A stretch of 45,365 nucleotides of DNA, from contig JAAELO010000433.1 of NCBI GenBank assembly GCA_024226555.1, positions 1 to 45,365 of the forward strand, in the 5' to 3' direction. The first letter of the stretch is position 1, and the number at the start of each line of letters is the position of its first letter. The translations under genes and the position numbers were made by a program. This stretch comes from Desulfobacterales bacterium. Its GTDB lineage: Bacteria; Desulfobacterota; Desulfobacteria; Desulfobacterales; JAAELO01. Below are positions 21,290 through 29,710 of this stretch, piece by piece. The notes under the pieces were generated by a model that was not told the DNA's origin, did no database searches, and worked only from the letters and a program-made list of their open reading frames with translations.

Positions 21290-23146
21290 CTACCAGCTAA
21301 TTAAAATCATTAATGCGATAAAAATACCTGCAACAGCTGCACTTAATCCTATTGGTGCGACACTGTGTTCAAAGATTGAGTACACATTGGCTTTCATCTT
21401 TTCAAGCTCTTCTTTGTTAATACCTGTAGCGATTCTCATAGGTATAGCAAAAAACAGAACTACCCTTGCAGGGATGTTTTTAGAAACTTCCCCAAGCGCA
21501 CCTGTCATTTTTTTTGCAAAAATATTATCAAAAACCAGATTAATTCCGTTAAAGCCAAAATCTATTAATCGATAAAAAATAGCTGATCCTTTTCTGTAGA
21601 ACCAATCCAGATCAAGATTTATAGCTCTTAATTCAGAAGGATATCTTCCAGCCCTTAGCATCAGATAAAATGCAAACACACCAAACATTAAAAGTTGAAG
21701 CTGATTTACTACGTGGGAACCAGAATATGGAACGTAAGCATTTGCAACTTCTGGAAATGGAAGTATATTGTAAAGAAGGTCAAATCTTACCCCAATAAAT
21801 ATACATAAGAAACCTGCAATTCCCATCGCCAATAACATATTTTTTGGAGGCTCTTTCGCTTTTAAACCAGAGTCATGTCCAAAAAATGTGAAAAATGGTA
21901 CTTTAATTCCAGCATGTGCAATAACACCAGCTGAAGCAAATTGCAGCATTAACCAGGCCAGCATAAATCCGCTGTAACCCATTCCCTGACCTGAATCACC
22001 AGCTGCACTAATAATCATGGATTTGCTTATAAAACCACTGGTCAAAGGAAACGCTGATATTGACATTGCCCCAATGATACATAAGAAAGCCGTTATAGGC
22101 ATGGTTTTATAAAGGCCCCCCAGATCTGTGGCTTTAATCTTTCCAGTAACATGAAGTACAGCGCCTACCGACATAAAGAGAAGTGCCTTATAAAGGATAT
22201 GTGCAAATGCATGGGAAACAGTACCATTTAAAGCAAGCTGTGTACCGATACCAATTCCGCACATCATAAAACCAACCTGATTCATAAGGCTATATGAAAG
22301 AACCCTTCTCATATCATTTTCAACTTCAGCAAAAAAGATAGGATAACAGGTCATAAAAGCACCCAGATATATTAAAGCTTCTGTTCCAAAGAACATTCTA
22401 GCCATTATGTAAACAGCACTTTTAGTCGTAAAAGCACTTAGAAAAACTGAACCTGTAAATGTTGCTTCCGGATACGCATCCTTTAGCCAACCATGAAGAG
22501 GTGGAATAGCAGCATTAACCGCAATCCCTATAAACATCAGATAAGATGATAAGCTATTTAATTTTAAAGGATTTAGAAATGAAGTTGCTGTTCTTACACA
22601 AAATTCTGTTGTATTATGTTCATTTACATATAAAACAATACCAGCAAGTAGGAAAAGTCCTCCTATCACATGAATCAGGATATATCTGAAAGCTGCGCTT
22701 TGTGATTCTTTTCTTCTTCTTGCAAGGATCAAAAATGTTGAAGCAACGGCCATAACTTCCCAGAAAATGTAAAGGGAGAAAAGGTCTCCTGCAAATGTAA
22801 CCCCTAAAGCACCACCAGCATATATGAGACCTGCCATATACTGCATATCATCATCTATATTAATAGCATAGATAAGACCAATGAAAGTGATTAAAATAAA
22901 GATATAACCAAAAACTCTGCTTAATTCATCAACTCTTCCCAGAATAATATTATAACTATCACCAAAAGTCAGAAGGCTGTATACCCATTCAGGTTCCTCT
23001 GTAATACCTAAATTCATCAATATAAGAAAACATACGACAGGTATTAAAAGCATATAAGCTTTTTTTAACTTCCCATGTAGAAAAGGAATTAATAAGGCTC
23101 CGAAAATATAAATCAATGATGGTGGAAATCCGATAAATTCACTCAT
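21290..23146 (-). CDS. Mrp/Mnh antiporter D-like subunit (third paralogue)
   Basis: NuoL/M/N-family ion-translocating membrane subunit of 618 residues. It has the family's conserved acidic helix (SLYIFWEVMAVASTF) and the block IPPLHGWLKDAYPEA with lysines in following helices (TKSAVYIMAR, HILYKALLFM). The C-terminus is longer than in the other two D-like proteins, ending in a cytoplasmic stretch and a last membrane helix (APIGLSAAVAGIFIALMILI). It is the most divergent of three such proteins in the operon and may stand in for the NuoL-like N-terminal part of MrpA. Confidence 0.88.
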   Translation of the reverse strand: MSEFIGFPPSLIYIFGALLIPFLHGKLKKAYMLLIPVVCFLILMNLGITEEPEWVYSLLTFGDSYNIILGRVDELSRVFGYIFILITFIGLIYAINIDDDMQYMAGLIYAGGALGVTFAGDLFSLYIFWEVMAVASTFLILARRRKESQSAAFRYILIHVIGGLFLLAGIVLYVNEHNTTEFCVRTATSFLNPLKLNSLSSYLMFIGIAVNAAIPPLHGWLKDAYPEATFTGSVFLSAFTTKSAVYIMARMFFGTEALIYLGAFMTCYPIFFAEVENDMRRVLSYSLMNQVGFMMCGIGIGTQLALNGTVSHAFAHILYKALLFMSVGAVLHVTGKIKATDLGGLYKTMPITAFLCIIGAMSISAFPLTSGFISKSMIISAAGDSGQGMGYSGFMLAWLMLQFASAGVIAHAGIKVPFFTFFGHDSGLKAKEPPKNMLLAMGIAGFLCIFIGVRFDLLYNILPFPEVANAYVPYSGSHVVNQLQLLMFGVFAFYLMLRAGRYPSELRAINLDLDWFYRKGSAIFYRLIDFGFNGINLVFDNIFAKKMTGALGEVSKNIPARVVLFFAIPMRIATGINKEELEKMKANVYSIFEHSVAPIGLSAAVAGIFIALMILISW

Positions 23147-23168
23147 AAAGAATACCCTAATTTAAATA

Positions 23169-23417
23169 TTATTCGTAATAGTTTTCTTCTCGTTTAAGAA
23201 AAAATCTTAGTATTTTTGAAATTGTAATAACCATAACACATGCTGCAAATCCAAAAGCTGCAAAAAAGCCATGGGCTCCGTCCCAAACAAATTTAGGATG
23301 TTGCTCTATGTAAAGAAAATCTATAACAACTAACCCAATCAGAGTAATAAAAAAGAAAGCAAGCATTACTCTTATGTTTTTTGGTTTGTCAAAAAATCCT
23401 GTTTTATTATCTTCCAT
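23169..23417 (-). CDS. Small membrane protein of the antiporter operon
   Basis: An 82-residue protein with two predicted transmembrane helices (VMLAFFFITLIGLVVIDFLY and GFFAAFGFAACVMVITISKI) joined by a short loop EQHPKFVWDGAH. The C-terminus is charged (LRFFLKREENYYE). I do not recognise a named family. Position between D-like subunit genes suggests an accessory subunit of the complex. The gene is 22 bases from its downstream neighbour and 26 from the 42-residue ORF upstream. Confidence 0.75.
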   Translation of the reverse strand: MEDNKTGFFDKPKNIRVMLAFFFITLIGLVVIDFLYIEQHPKFVWDGAHGFFAAFGFAACVMVITISKILRFFLKREENYYE

Positions 23418-23443
23418 TGCATATTTCCTGTTTTTTAAATCGC

Positions 23444-23572
23444 TTAATGTGCTTTTGTAAATAAAACTGAATATATAAGATATCCAATTGAAGCAGCCAA
23501 AGTAACATAATAATATGTTTTAAAACCTTTTACTGCATCATGCTTTACTTCCATTTTTTTTTCATCAGTCAT
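23444..23572 (-). CDS. Very small single-helix membrane protein (42 residues)
   Basis: The ATG immediately follows the stop codon of the upstream D-like gene (TAA-ATG, no gap), and the ORF fills the space before the 82-residue gene. The product starts MTDEKKMEVK and has one hydrophobic helix (YYVTLAASIGYLIYSVLF, about residues 21-38). GGAGTAAAG in the end of the preceding gene can act as the ribosome-binding site. Tight packing in the operon and the clear membrane segment support a real gene. No family is recognised. It may be a small stabilising subunit. Confidence 0.68.
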   Translation of the reverse strand: MTDEKKMEVKHDAVKGFKTYYYVTLAASIGYLIYSVLFTKAH

Positions 23573-25048
23573 TTACTTTACTCCTAAACTGTTAACCGCC
23601 AGATCAGCCAGTTGTAAAAATGGTTGAGGATAGAAAAACATAATTAATGAAATTCCAGCTGTTATAACAAGTGGAACAACGCACCAGATGGGAGGTTCTT
23701 TAACACCCTTTTCAAACATTGTTTCCTCTTCAGTACAAAAGAAAGCTTTATAAACAACAGGCAAAAAATAGGCTGCGTTTAAAAGTGAACTCACCAAAAG
23801 GACTACTAACAAAAAGATCTTATCAGCTTCAAGGGTTCCAAGAACAAGATACCATTTACTTATAATACCACCTGTTGGAGGAAGACCAATAACGCTAAGA
23901 GATCCTATAAAAAAGCAACCCATTGTGATTGGCATTCTTCTGCCAATTCCAACCATATCACTTATATTTTTAATTTTAGTAGATGCGTATATAGCACCGG
24001 CACAGAAAAAAAGAGTTATTTTACCAAAGGCATGCATCGCTATATGAAGCATGCTTGCCATAACTGCGTTTTTTGAAAGAAGAGCAACTCCTAATATTAT
24101 GTATGAGAGCTGACCAATTGTTGAAAAAGCAAGGCGTCTTTTTAATCCATCCTGTGAAAGAGCAATCAGAGATGCTGTTATTATTGTGAAAGCTGCTATA
24201 TAGCAGATATAATCATTATATCCATACTTTGCCAGAAGGTCAGTTCCAAACACATTTGTTATTACTCTAATAACACAAAACACACCTACTTTAACAACAG
24301 CAACGGCATGAAGAAGTGCACTTACAGGTGTTGGCGCAACCATAGCTGCTGGAAGCCATGAATGAAGTGGCATAATTCCACACTTTGCAAAACCAAATAC
24401 AAACATAAAAAGCAGAATAAGAAGTAGTTCTGGTGGAACATTTTGCATAAATCCCTGGCTTGCAAACTCCATAGTGCCTGAATAACTGAATGTTATTAGC
24501 ATTGCAGGTATTAAAAAAGCTATTGAAGATCCCAAAATATAAAAAAGATATTTTCTACCCGAGGTTCTTGATTCTTTATCCTGATGATGGGTAACAAGTG
24601 GGTATGTCGCAAATGATAGCATCTCGTAAAAAAGATACATTGTAAAAAAGTTTGCTGAAAATGCAACCCCCACAGCAGCACATAGAGACAATGCAAAGAA
24701 CGCAAAGTATCTCGTTTGGCTATGTTCATTCAAGCTTCTCATATAACCAATGGAATATATGGAAGTTATAATCCACAGAAATGATGAAACAAGAGCAAAA
24801 AGAAGGCCGAAAGCATCAACCTTAAATTTGATAGAAACAGCGGGCATAATCTGAGCGATTGTAAACTCAAGATTACCACCACTTAAAATAATTGGTAGCA
24901 TGGAAGCAATAATTAGAAATTTAATAATTGCAGCAGCAAAAGTCCAACCTTCTCTTATATTTTCAGTTCTGCTTGAAATGATAATAGGAACAACACAAAG
25001 AGAAATTAGTACCGCTAAAAAAGGTTTTATGGAGTAAACTGTTTCCAT
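23573..25048 (-). CDS. Mrp/Mnh antiporter D-like subunit (second paralogue)
   Basis: NuoM/MrpD-family proton- or cation-translocating subunit of 491 residues with about 14 membrane helices. The key glutamate helix is MYLFYEMLSFATYPLV. The block IMPLHSWLPAAMVAPTPVSA, then LLHAVAVVKVGVF, contains the conserved Lys of the translocation path. The late-helix GLPPTGGIISKWYL motif is also present. The start lies 2 bases after the stop of the first D-like gene. Confidence 0.92.
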   Translation of the reverse strand: METVYSIKPFLAVLISLCVVPIIISSRTENIREGWTFAAAIIKFLIIASMLPIILSGGNLEFTIAQIMPAVSIKFKVDAFGLLFALVSSFLWIITSIYSIGYMRSLNEHSQTRYFAFFALSLCAAVGVAFSANFFTMYLFYEMLSFATYPLVTHHQDKESRTSGRKYLFYILGSSIAFLIPAMLITFSYSGTMEFASQGFMQNVPPELLLILLFMFVFGFAKCGIMPLHSWLPAAMVAPTPVSALLHAVAVVKVGVFCVIRVITNVFGTDLLAKYGYNDYICYIAAFTIITASLIALSQDGLKRRLAFSTIGQLSYIILGVALLSKNAVMASMLHIAMHAFGKITLFFCAGAIYASTKIKNISDMVGIGRRMPITMGCFFIGSLSVIGLPPTGGIISKWYLVLGTLEADKIFLLVVLLVSSLLNAAYFLPVVYKAFFCTEEETMFEKGVKEPPIWCVVPLVITAGISLIMFFYPQPFLQLADLAVNSLGVK

Positions 25049-25050
25049 TT

Positions 25051-26577
25051 TTAAATCCCTGCCGGAAGAACCGGAATAAACTGATTTATTATATTTGAAA
25101 CAATATCACCGGAAAAAATACCGAGAAATATTAACGAAAATGCTACTATAAAAAAAGGTATCAACATACCTAATGGTGCTTCATTGATCTCAACAGCAGA
25201 ATGCCCTTCATGTCCATGTCCTTCAGAAAAGGGCTCAAAATGAGCTACTTCAAATATTCTGAAAAAGAGAACTGCATTTACAAGACTGCTGAAAAGAAGA
25301 GCAACAATAAAAGCTAATGCTCCAATACTACCTGTTGCTTTAACAGCTTCAATACCACCGGATACCAAATACCATTTACTGAAAAAACCACATGTGGGAG
25401 GAACACCTATAATTGAGAGGCCACCGACAGCAAAAGCTGTCATTGTAAATGGCATCTTTTTAAATAGTCCTTTAAAATCAGAGATATGATCTCCAATTTT
25501 ATATGAGAAAATTCCTGCTGCCATAAAAACGCAAAGTGTCATGGCAGCATCATTTACAATATGTAATATGGAGCCTGTAATACCAAGCTTGTTTCCAAGC
25601 CAGAATCCCCCAACCATATATCCAACTTCAGCAACGACTATATATGTTAGCATCTTCTTATAGTTTTTCTGAGCAAGAGCAAAGCATGAGCCCATAACAA
25701 TGCCGATTACAGAGAGCCATACAATCCATTTATCGAGATGCATCTTCTCAAAAGTAAACTCAGGTGTGAAAATTGTAATCCCTGCCCTTACCATTATATA
25801 AACTGTAACTTTTGTAGTTAGAGGTGCGATGAGACCTATTGATGAGGATGGAGCATTTGAATATGCATTTGGAAGCCACCCATGCATTGGGAAAAGAGCC
25901 ATTTTAACAAAAAGTCCCACCATACATATCACAAATGCAAACTTTATAATCCCTACGTTTGGAAGTTTTGGGATTATCAGGGCAATCTCTGCCATATTTA
26001 AGGTTCCTGTTGCGATATAAATATAACCCACACCTAACAGATAGAAAGTAGCTCCAATTGTACCAATGAAAAGGTAGTTCAGAGTAGAAAGAGGAGATCG
26101 CTCATTTCCTATGCCTAACAGAGCATAACCTGTTAATGATGCTATCTCAAGAAGCACGTATAGGTTGAATGCGTCTCCTGTAGCAACCATGCCAACAAGG
26201 CCTGTGGTAAACAGTATATAGAGAGCGTAAAAAACACCCTCTTTATCCGGAAAGTCATTCTCAATACTTCCCTTACTGAAAATCAAATTTATTAGTGCTA
26301 CAGCTGTAACCACAATAAGAACCAGACTGTTTAAATAATCTATATTATAAACAATCCCCATTGGGGCTTCCCAGCCTGCAAATCTATAAACTACTTCACC
26401 ATTAGTTTTCATCACTTCAAAAAGAAGCCCAATTGATGAAAGAAGTGAGGCAGCAAGTGATGCAACTGAAAGTGGAAAACAGTATTTCTTATTTATCCAC
26501 CCAACGGCTGCAACAATAACAGCTGTTAAAAGCGGAACTACAATTATTAATGCCGGATAATGCGTACTCATTATCAT
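25051..26577 (-). CDS. Mrp/Mnh antiporter D subunit (first paralogue)
   Basis: NuoM/N-family antiporter subunit of 508 residues and the one most like MnhD/MrpD. The acidic helix is LYVLLEIASLTGYALLG. The signature LFPMHGWLPNAYSNAP and the lysine helices (LTTKVTVYIMVR) are seen, as is GVPPTCGFFSKWYL. A His-rich loop near the C-terminus (EGHGHEGHSAVE) is unusual and might bind metal or be a simple linker. The start overlaps the mnhC-like gene by four bases, as is usual for C-D pairs. Confidence 0.94.
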   Translation of the reverse strand: MIMSTHYPALIIVVPLLTAVIVAAVGWINKKYCFPLSVASLAASLLSSIGLLFEVMKTNGEVVYRFAGWEAPMGIVYNIDYLNSLVLIVVTAVALINLIFSKGSIENDFPDKEGVFYALYILFTTGLVGMVATGDAFNLYVLLEIASLTGYALLGIGNERSPLSTLNYLFIGTIGATFYLLGVGYIYIATGTLNMAEIALIIPKLPNVGIIKFAFVICMVGLFVKMALFPMHGWLPNAYSNAPSSSIGLIAPLTTKVTVYIMVRAGITIFTPEFTFEKMHLDKWIVWLSVIGIVMGSCFALAQKNYKKMLTYIVVAEVGYMVGGFWLGNKLGITGSILHIVNDAAMTLCVFMAAGIFSYKIGDHISDFKGLFKKMPFTMTAFAVGGLSIIGVPPTCGFFSKWYLVSGGIEAVKATGSIGALAFIVALLFSSLVNAVLFFRIFEVAHFEPFSEGHGHEGHSAVEINEAPLGMLIPFFIVAFSLIFLGIFSGDIVSNIINQFIPVLPAGI

Positions 26578-26954
26578 TGTTCCCTAATCATTGCGTTAAT
26601 TTCATCTTCCTCAAGTGTACCGTATTGCTTATACACTTTAATAGCCAATGCCAGTGCCACACCAAGAGTCGCCACACCAACAACAATAGCTGTCAGCATT
26701 AGTACATGTGGCAATGGATTCATGAAGTTTGCCGCTTCAACAACATAACCTTTTCCGTGTGGTGTAATTGGAATATTTCCACCTTTTTTTACAGCAATAG
26801 TTATGTAGAAAAGAATTACAGCGGTTTGAAAAATCACCATACCGATTATCTTTTTTACAAGATTATTTTTTGAAATCAAAGCGTAAAGCCCAATCAACAA
26901 AAGAATCACATATCCCCAGTAATTCGCTTTTGCAAGAATCAAAGCCATATCCAT
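26574..26954 (-). CDS. Mrp/Mnh antiporter subunit C (NuoK-like)
   Basis: A 126-residue protein with three transmembrane helices, matching NuoK/MnhC. Seen are GYVILLLIGLYALISKNNLVKKIIGM, here given as GYVILLLIGLYALIS plus KNNLVKKIIG, and the NuoK-like acid-containing second helix. The conserved late block DPLP..LTAIVVG appears as NPLPHVLMLTAIVVGVATLG. The usual Asp/Glu before PLP is replaced by Asn here. It lies between the fused A/B gene and the D gene. Confidence 0.92.
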   Translation of the reverse strand: MDMALILAKANYWGYVILLLIGLYALISKNNLVKKIIGMVIFQTAVILFYITIAVKKGGNIPITPHGKGYVVEAANFMNPLPHVLMLTAIVVGVATLGVALALAIKVYKQYGTLEEDEINAMIREQ

Positions 26955-26957
26955 ATT

Positions 26958-27794
26958 CTATAACCCCTCATCATGTTTACCAGCTGAAGACAGATTGTAA
27001 TAGATCCATACCATTACAGCCATAACAGCCAGCGCTACCCCTATTTCAACAATTAAGATACCATTGTATCTTGCCACAACTGGCTTTATATGAAGCAGTT
27101 TTGCAAGTGCATTGTAATTTAAAAACTGTGATCCAAGAAGCAGACAAAGTGCTGCTGTACCAGCATATATAAGAACCCCTGCAGATCCCATAAGTGCTGC
27201 TCCTTTTTCTGACATGCGTTGAATTCCAGCTCTCAAATTATTTGAAACAGCGATCAATATAATAGATGCCCCTAAAAGCACTCCACCCTGAAATCCTCCT
27301 CCAGGGCTGTAATGTCCATGGGCAATAACATACAGAGCAAATATTTGAATAAATGGAACCACAAGACGACATGTTATCCTTACAATATTGTCGTGGGGTA
27401 TCCATATTGAATCTATCCTTTTGAAAACATCAGACTCCTCAGGCAACTTTCCACCTTCATCAATCCTTAATGTAACACCTGTGGGAGTATGTCTGTAGAA
27501 TCTTGACTTAGGACCTTTTTTTCTAAAAATTCTTAAAAGGAAGAAGCATGCAAGACCTGCTGAGAAAATTACAGCAGTTTCATACATTGTGTCGTATCCC
27601 CTGTAATCAGCCAAAACAGCAGTAACTACATTTGGAACTTTTGTATCATGATATGCTTTTTTCAAAAAATATTCTGAGAGGTTCTGCTTACTGTTGGCAG
27701 GTGAATTGGCATCACCCATATCAGGAAACTCACTAACATTAAAAATCAGCAGTGCTCCGCACATTAAAACTGTAAGCCATCCTAAGATCTTCAA
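26958..27794 (-). CDS. Fused MrpA C-terminal domain / MrpB antiporter subunit
   Basis: A 278-residue membrane protein joining two modules. Residues 1-90 contain VPNVVTAVLADYRGYDTMYE, the MbhE-type tail found at the C-terminus of MrpA. Residues about 130-278 are an MrpB/MnhB domain with FALYVIAHGHYSPGGGFQGG, its hallmark. A hydrophilic linker (GPKSRFYRHTPTG..) separates them. Such fusions are known in Mrp-type clusters without a full MrpA. It overlaps the upstream DUF4040 gene by four bases. Confidence 0.88.
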   Translation of the reverse strand: MKILGWLTVLMCGALLIFNVSEFPDMGDANSPANSKQNLSEYFLKKAYHDTKVPNVVTAVLADYRGYDTMYETAVIFSAGLACFFLLRIFRKKGPKSRFYRHTPTGVTLRIDEGGKLPEESDVFKRIDSIWIPHDNIVRITCRLVVPFIQIFALYVIAHGHYSPGGGFQGGVLLGASIILIAVSNNLRAGIQRMSEKGAALMGSAGVLIYAGTAALCLLLGSQFLNYNALAKLLHIKPVVARYNGILIVEIGVALAVMAVMVWIYYNLSSAGKHDEGL

Positions 27795-28039
27795 TCTTTT
27801 GTCCTCCTGGTAGTATGAAATACTGCAGCTACACAGAAGACTGTGCTAACTCCGGCTCCAACTGTTGCCTCAGTGAAAGCAACATCTACTGCACCCATCA
27901 CAGCCCATAAAATACACATAAGAAAGCTATATGCTCCAAGAAGAATGCTGGCTCCCAGAAGATCTTTAACGTTTATTGCCCCAATAGCACAAACTATTAC
28001 TATTGCAAGGGTTATAACATCAATCCATTCTCTTTCCAT
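27791..28039 (-). CDS. DUF4040 / MbhD-like antiporter subunit
   Basis: An 82-residue protein with about three membrane helices, corresponding to the short MrpA C-terminal module MbhD/DUF4040. The end contains DVAFTEATVGAGVSTVFCV, the family signature with a conserved Glu. I chose the ATG at 28039 (MEREWIDVI), which overlaps the end of mnhG by 20 bases. The longer reading from 28108 adds a non-conserved polar stretch within mnhG. Confidence 0.88.
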   Translation of the reverse strand: MEREWIDVITLAIVIVCAIGAINVKDLLGASILLGAYSFLMCILWAVMGAVDVAFTEATVGAGVSTVFCVAAVFHTTRRTKD

Positions 28040-28388
28040 CACTATCCTCGCTTTTCTTTTTTGTCCAGGGTCCAAGTCCTGCCCTAACTCCAGCATCAAC
28101 GATTGCATGGGTTGCAGTTGGACTTGTTATGTACACAAAAACAACAATCAGAACTATTTTTACTGCAGATAATATGTCATTTGATTCAATAATTTTTGGA
28201 TCACCAGTGGCAACTCCTGTCGCCACATGAATGGCAAGACCACCCATCACAAGCAGAAGCCCCATTGAATCCATCATACCTGCAGGATGAAGCCTTGAGT
28301 AGAAATCTGGAAATCTTATTACTCCTACAGACCCTGCAAAGTAGAAGAAAAGTCCTAAAACAATCATTACAATTACAACTATATCCAT
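28020..28388 (-). CDS. Mrp/Mnh antiporter subunit G
   Basis: A 122-residue protein with three helices. The MnhG/PhaG signature is complete: GVIRFPDFYSRLHPAGMMDS at about 23-42, followed by the helix VKIVLIVVFVYITSPTATHA. The C-terminus is hydrophilic (KKKSEDSDGKRMD) and its coding end overlaps the next gene. It is 23 bases downstream of the F-like gene. Confidence 0.95.
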   Translation of the reverse strand: MDIVVIVMIVLGLFFYFAGSVGVIRFPDFYSRLHPAGMMDSMGLLLVMGGLAIHVATGVATGDPKIIESNDILSAVKIVLIVVFVYITSPTATHAIVDAGVRAGLGPWTKKKSEDSDGKRMD

Positions 28389-28411
28389 TGAAATCTCCTT
28401 AAATATTAAGG

Positions 28412-28741
28412 CTATTTTTTAGTAGCTTTCTCATCATGTAGCCCTTTACGCTTCTGGAAATATCTCGAAGCTGCAATTACAGCTATAAAGTTCAGAAGAG
28501 CATATGCAAGGGCAATATCAATAAACATATCAACTCCTCCAACAACAACTTCTTTGTTATTAACTTTAGTTACTGTCCCAAATAGGAGGCCGATAATAAT
28601 TAACAGTGGTGTGGTTTTACTTCCAATGGCATTAACACCAATCAATCGATCAAGAATAGTTGGACCAACAACCGCTCTGTAGATTGAGAGAGTCATAATT
28701 GCGCAAAGAAATATAGCTGACCCTAAAAAGAAATTTTCCAT
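28412..28741 (-). CDS. Mrp/Mnh antiporter subunit F
   Basis: A 109-residue protein with three helices, matching MnhF/MrpF. The signature RAVVGPTILDRLIGVNAIGS is at about 23-42 and VDMFIDIALAYALLNFI follows. The extra segment TKVNNKEVVVGG before it is a modest insertion. The start codon immediately follows the E gene stop. Confidence 0.95.
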   Translation of the reverse strand: MENFFLGSAIFLCAIMTLSIYRAVVGPTILDRLIGVNAIGSKTTPLLIIIGLLFGTVTKVNNKEVVVGGVDMFIDIALAYALLNFIAVIAASRYFQKRKGLHDEKATKK

Positions 28742-29272
28742 TTATTCACCAAATATTTTTCCAACTCTTTTTTCCATTTCACCCGGCAGACCTTCACATG
28801 AAGCATCATCAATTGCGTGAATTGTGTAATCACCATATACAGACAAGTATACAGTAATTGTTCCTGGAGTCAGAGTTATTGAGTTAGCAAAAGTAACCTG
28901 TGCCATATCTTTTTTAAGTTTACTCTTAAACTTAATTATTTGTGGATTTATTAGCTCGTTCATTCTTGGATGAAATACGAGATATAAAACATGTAGGTTT
29001 GCAAGTACTATTTGATATATCAACCAGGGAATATATGTAACAAATTTAAACCATGTGAAAGACATACCTTTGAAAACAGTTCGCTTTGGAAAAAGCAGGT
29101 CGTGGGAAAAATAGGCTACCAAAAGACTTGAAATAACACCCATCACTATAAATGGTATTTTAAACTTTCCCGAAAAGACAAACCAGGTGGTAAGCATAAT
29201 CACAAAAGTAGCAATAAAGGGAATTATCCTGAATTTCTCAGAGGAGCCATTATTTTTTTCACTTGAGGACAT
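28742..29272 (-). CDS. Mrp/Mnh antiporter subunit E
   Basis: A 176-residue membrane protein of the MnhE family, first gene of the antiporter operon. Seen are two N-terminal helices (FIATFVIMLTTWFVFSGKF; IPFIVMGVISSLLVAYFSHD), the FKFVTYIPWLIYQIVLANL helix and the conserved tail FANSITLTPGTITVYLSVYG. The ATG at 29272 (MSSSEKN) is chosen because AGGAGA stands at the ideal distance. An upstream in-frame ATG at 29320 lacks one. Confidence 0.92.
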   Translation of the reverse strand: MSSSEKNNGSSEKFRIIPFIATFVIMLTTWFVFSGKFKIPFIVMGVISSLLVAYFSHDLLFPKRTVFKGMSFTWFKFVTYIPWLIYQIVLANLHVLYLVFHPRMNELINPQIIKFKSKLKKDMAQVTFANSITLTPGTITVYLSVYGDYTIHAIDDASCEGLPGEMEKRVGKIFGE

Positions 29273-29366
29273 TCTAAAATTCTCCTGTTGTTCAAACAAA
29301 ATACAACTTAAAAACGTCAAAAGGACTTAAGTACAAAGGAAAAGCAAATAACAAATATCAAGTAGC

Positions 29367-29395
29367 TTTTATTCATATACGACTTAAATGTCAAT
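29367..29395 (-). promoter_or_regulatory. Candidate promoter of the antiporter operon
   Basis: On the minus strand TTGACA (29395-29390) is followed after 17 bases by TAAAAG (29372-29367), about 95 bases upstream of the chosen mnhE start. The -35 box is perfect and the -10 box fair. The rest of 29396-29546 shows no gene or strong structure. Confidence 0.5.
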
Positions 29396-29546
29396 TACTT
29401 TTAGTAGAAACATATAAATTTTCTCGTTACCTTGCAAGACAGGAAAATTCTGTTAATTTAATGCGTTTTTTTAGAAAAAATGCTAACAATTCATGGCTTG
29501 CCTTGATTATTTTTAAATGCTATCGTTTTCTATTTATTAACAATTA

Positions 29547-29677
29547 GGGAACCTCTAAAAACTGCTCTTTGACCGAACTACTGCGTTGTTTGAAATAAAA
29601 AACTGTTGTAAAATCGCCTCGTTATTTATATTCTCACCCTTGTATTTCAATCAAAATTCTAGTTTTTAGAGGTTCCC
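29547..29677. repeat. MITE-like inverted-repeat element, copy 2 (best preserved)
   Basis: 131 bases with perfect 17-bp terminal inverted repeats: GGGAACCTCTAAAAACT at the left and AGTTTTTAGAGGTTCCC at the right. There is no coding capacity. It fills most of the divergent intergenic space between the antiporter operon and the PocR-like gene. No clear target-site duplication is visible at its ends. Confidence 0.88.
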
Positions 29678-29710
29678 AATAATTAACAAAATTAAGATAA
29701 AGGTTCATAT

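Noticed and set aside
27843-28172. 109-residue plus-strand ORF across the DUF4040/mnhG overlap
   Set aside because: It is the antisense reflection of overlapping membrane-protein genes; no start signal.
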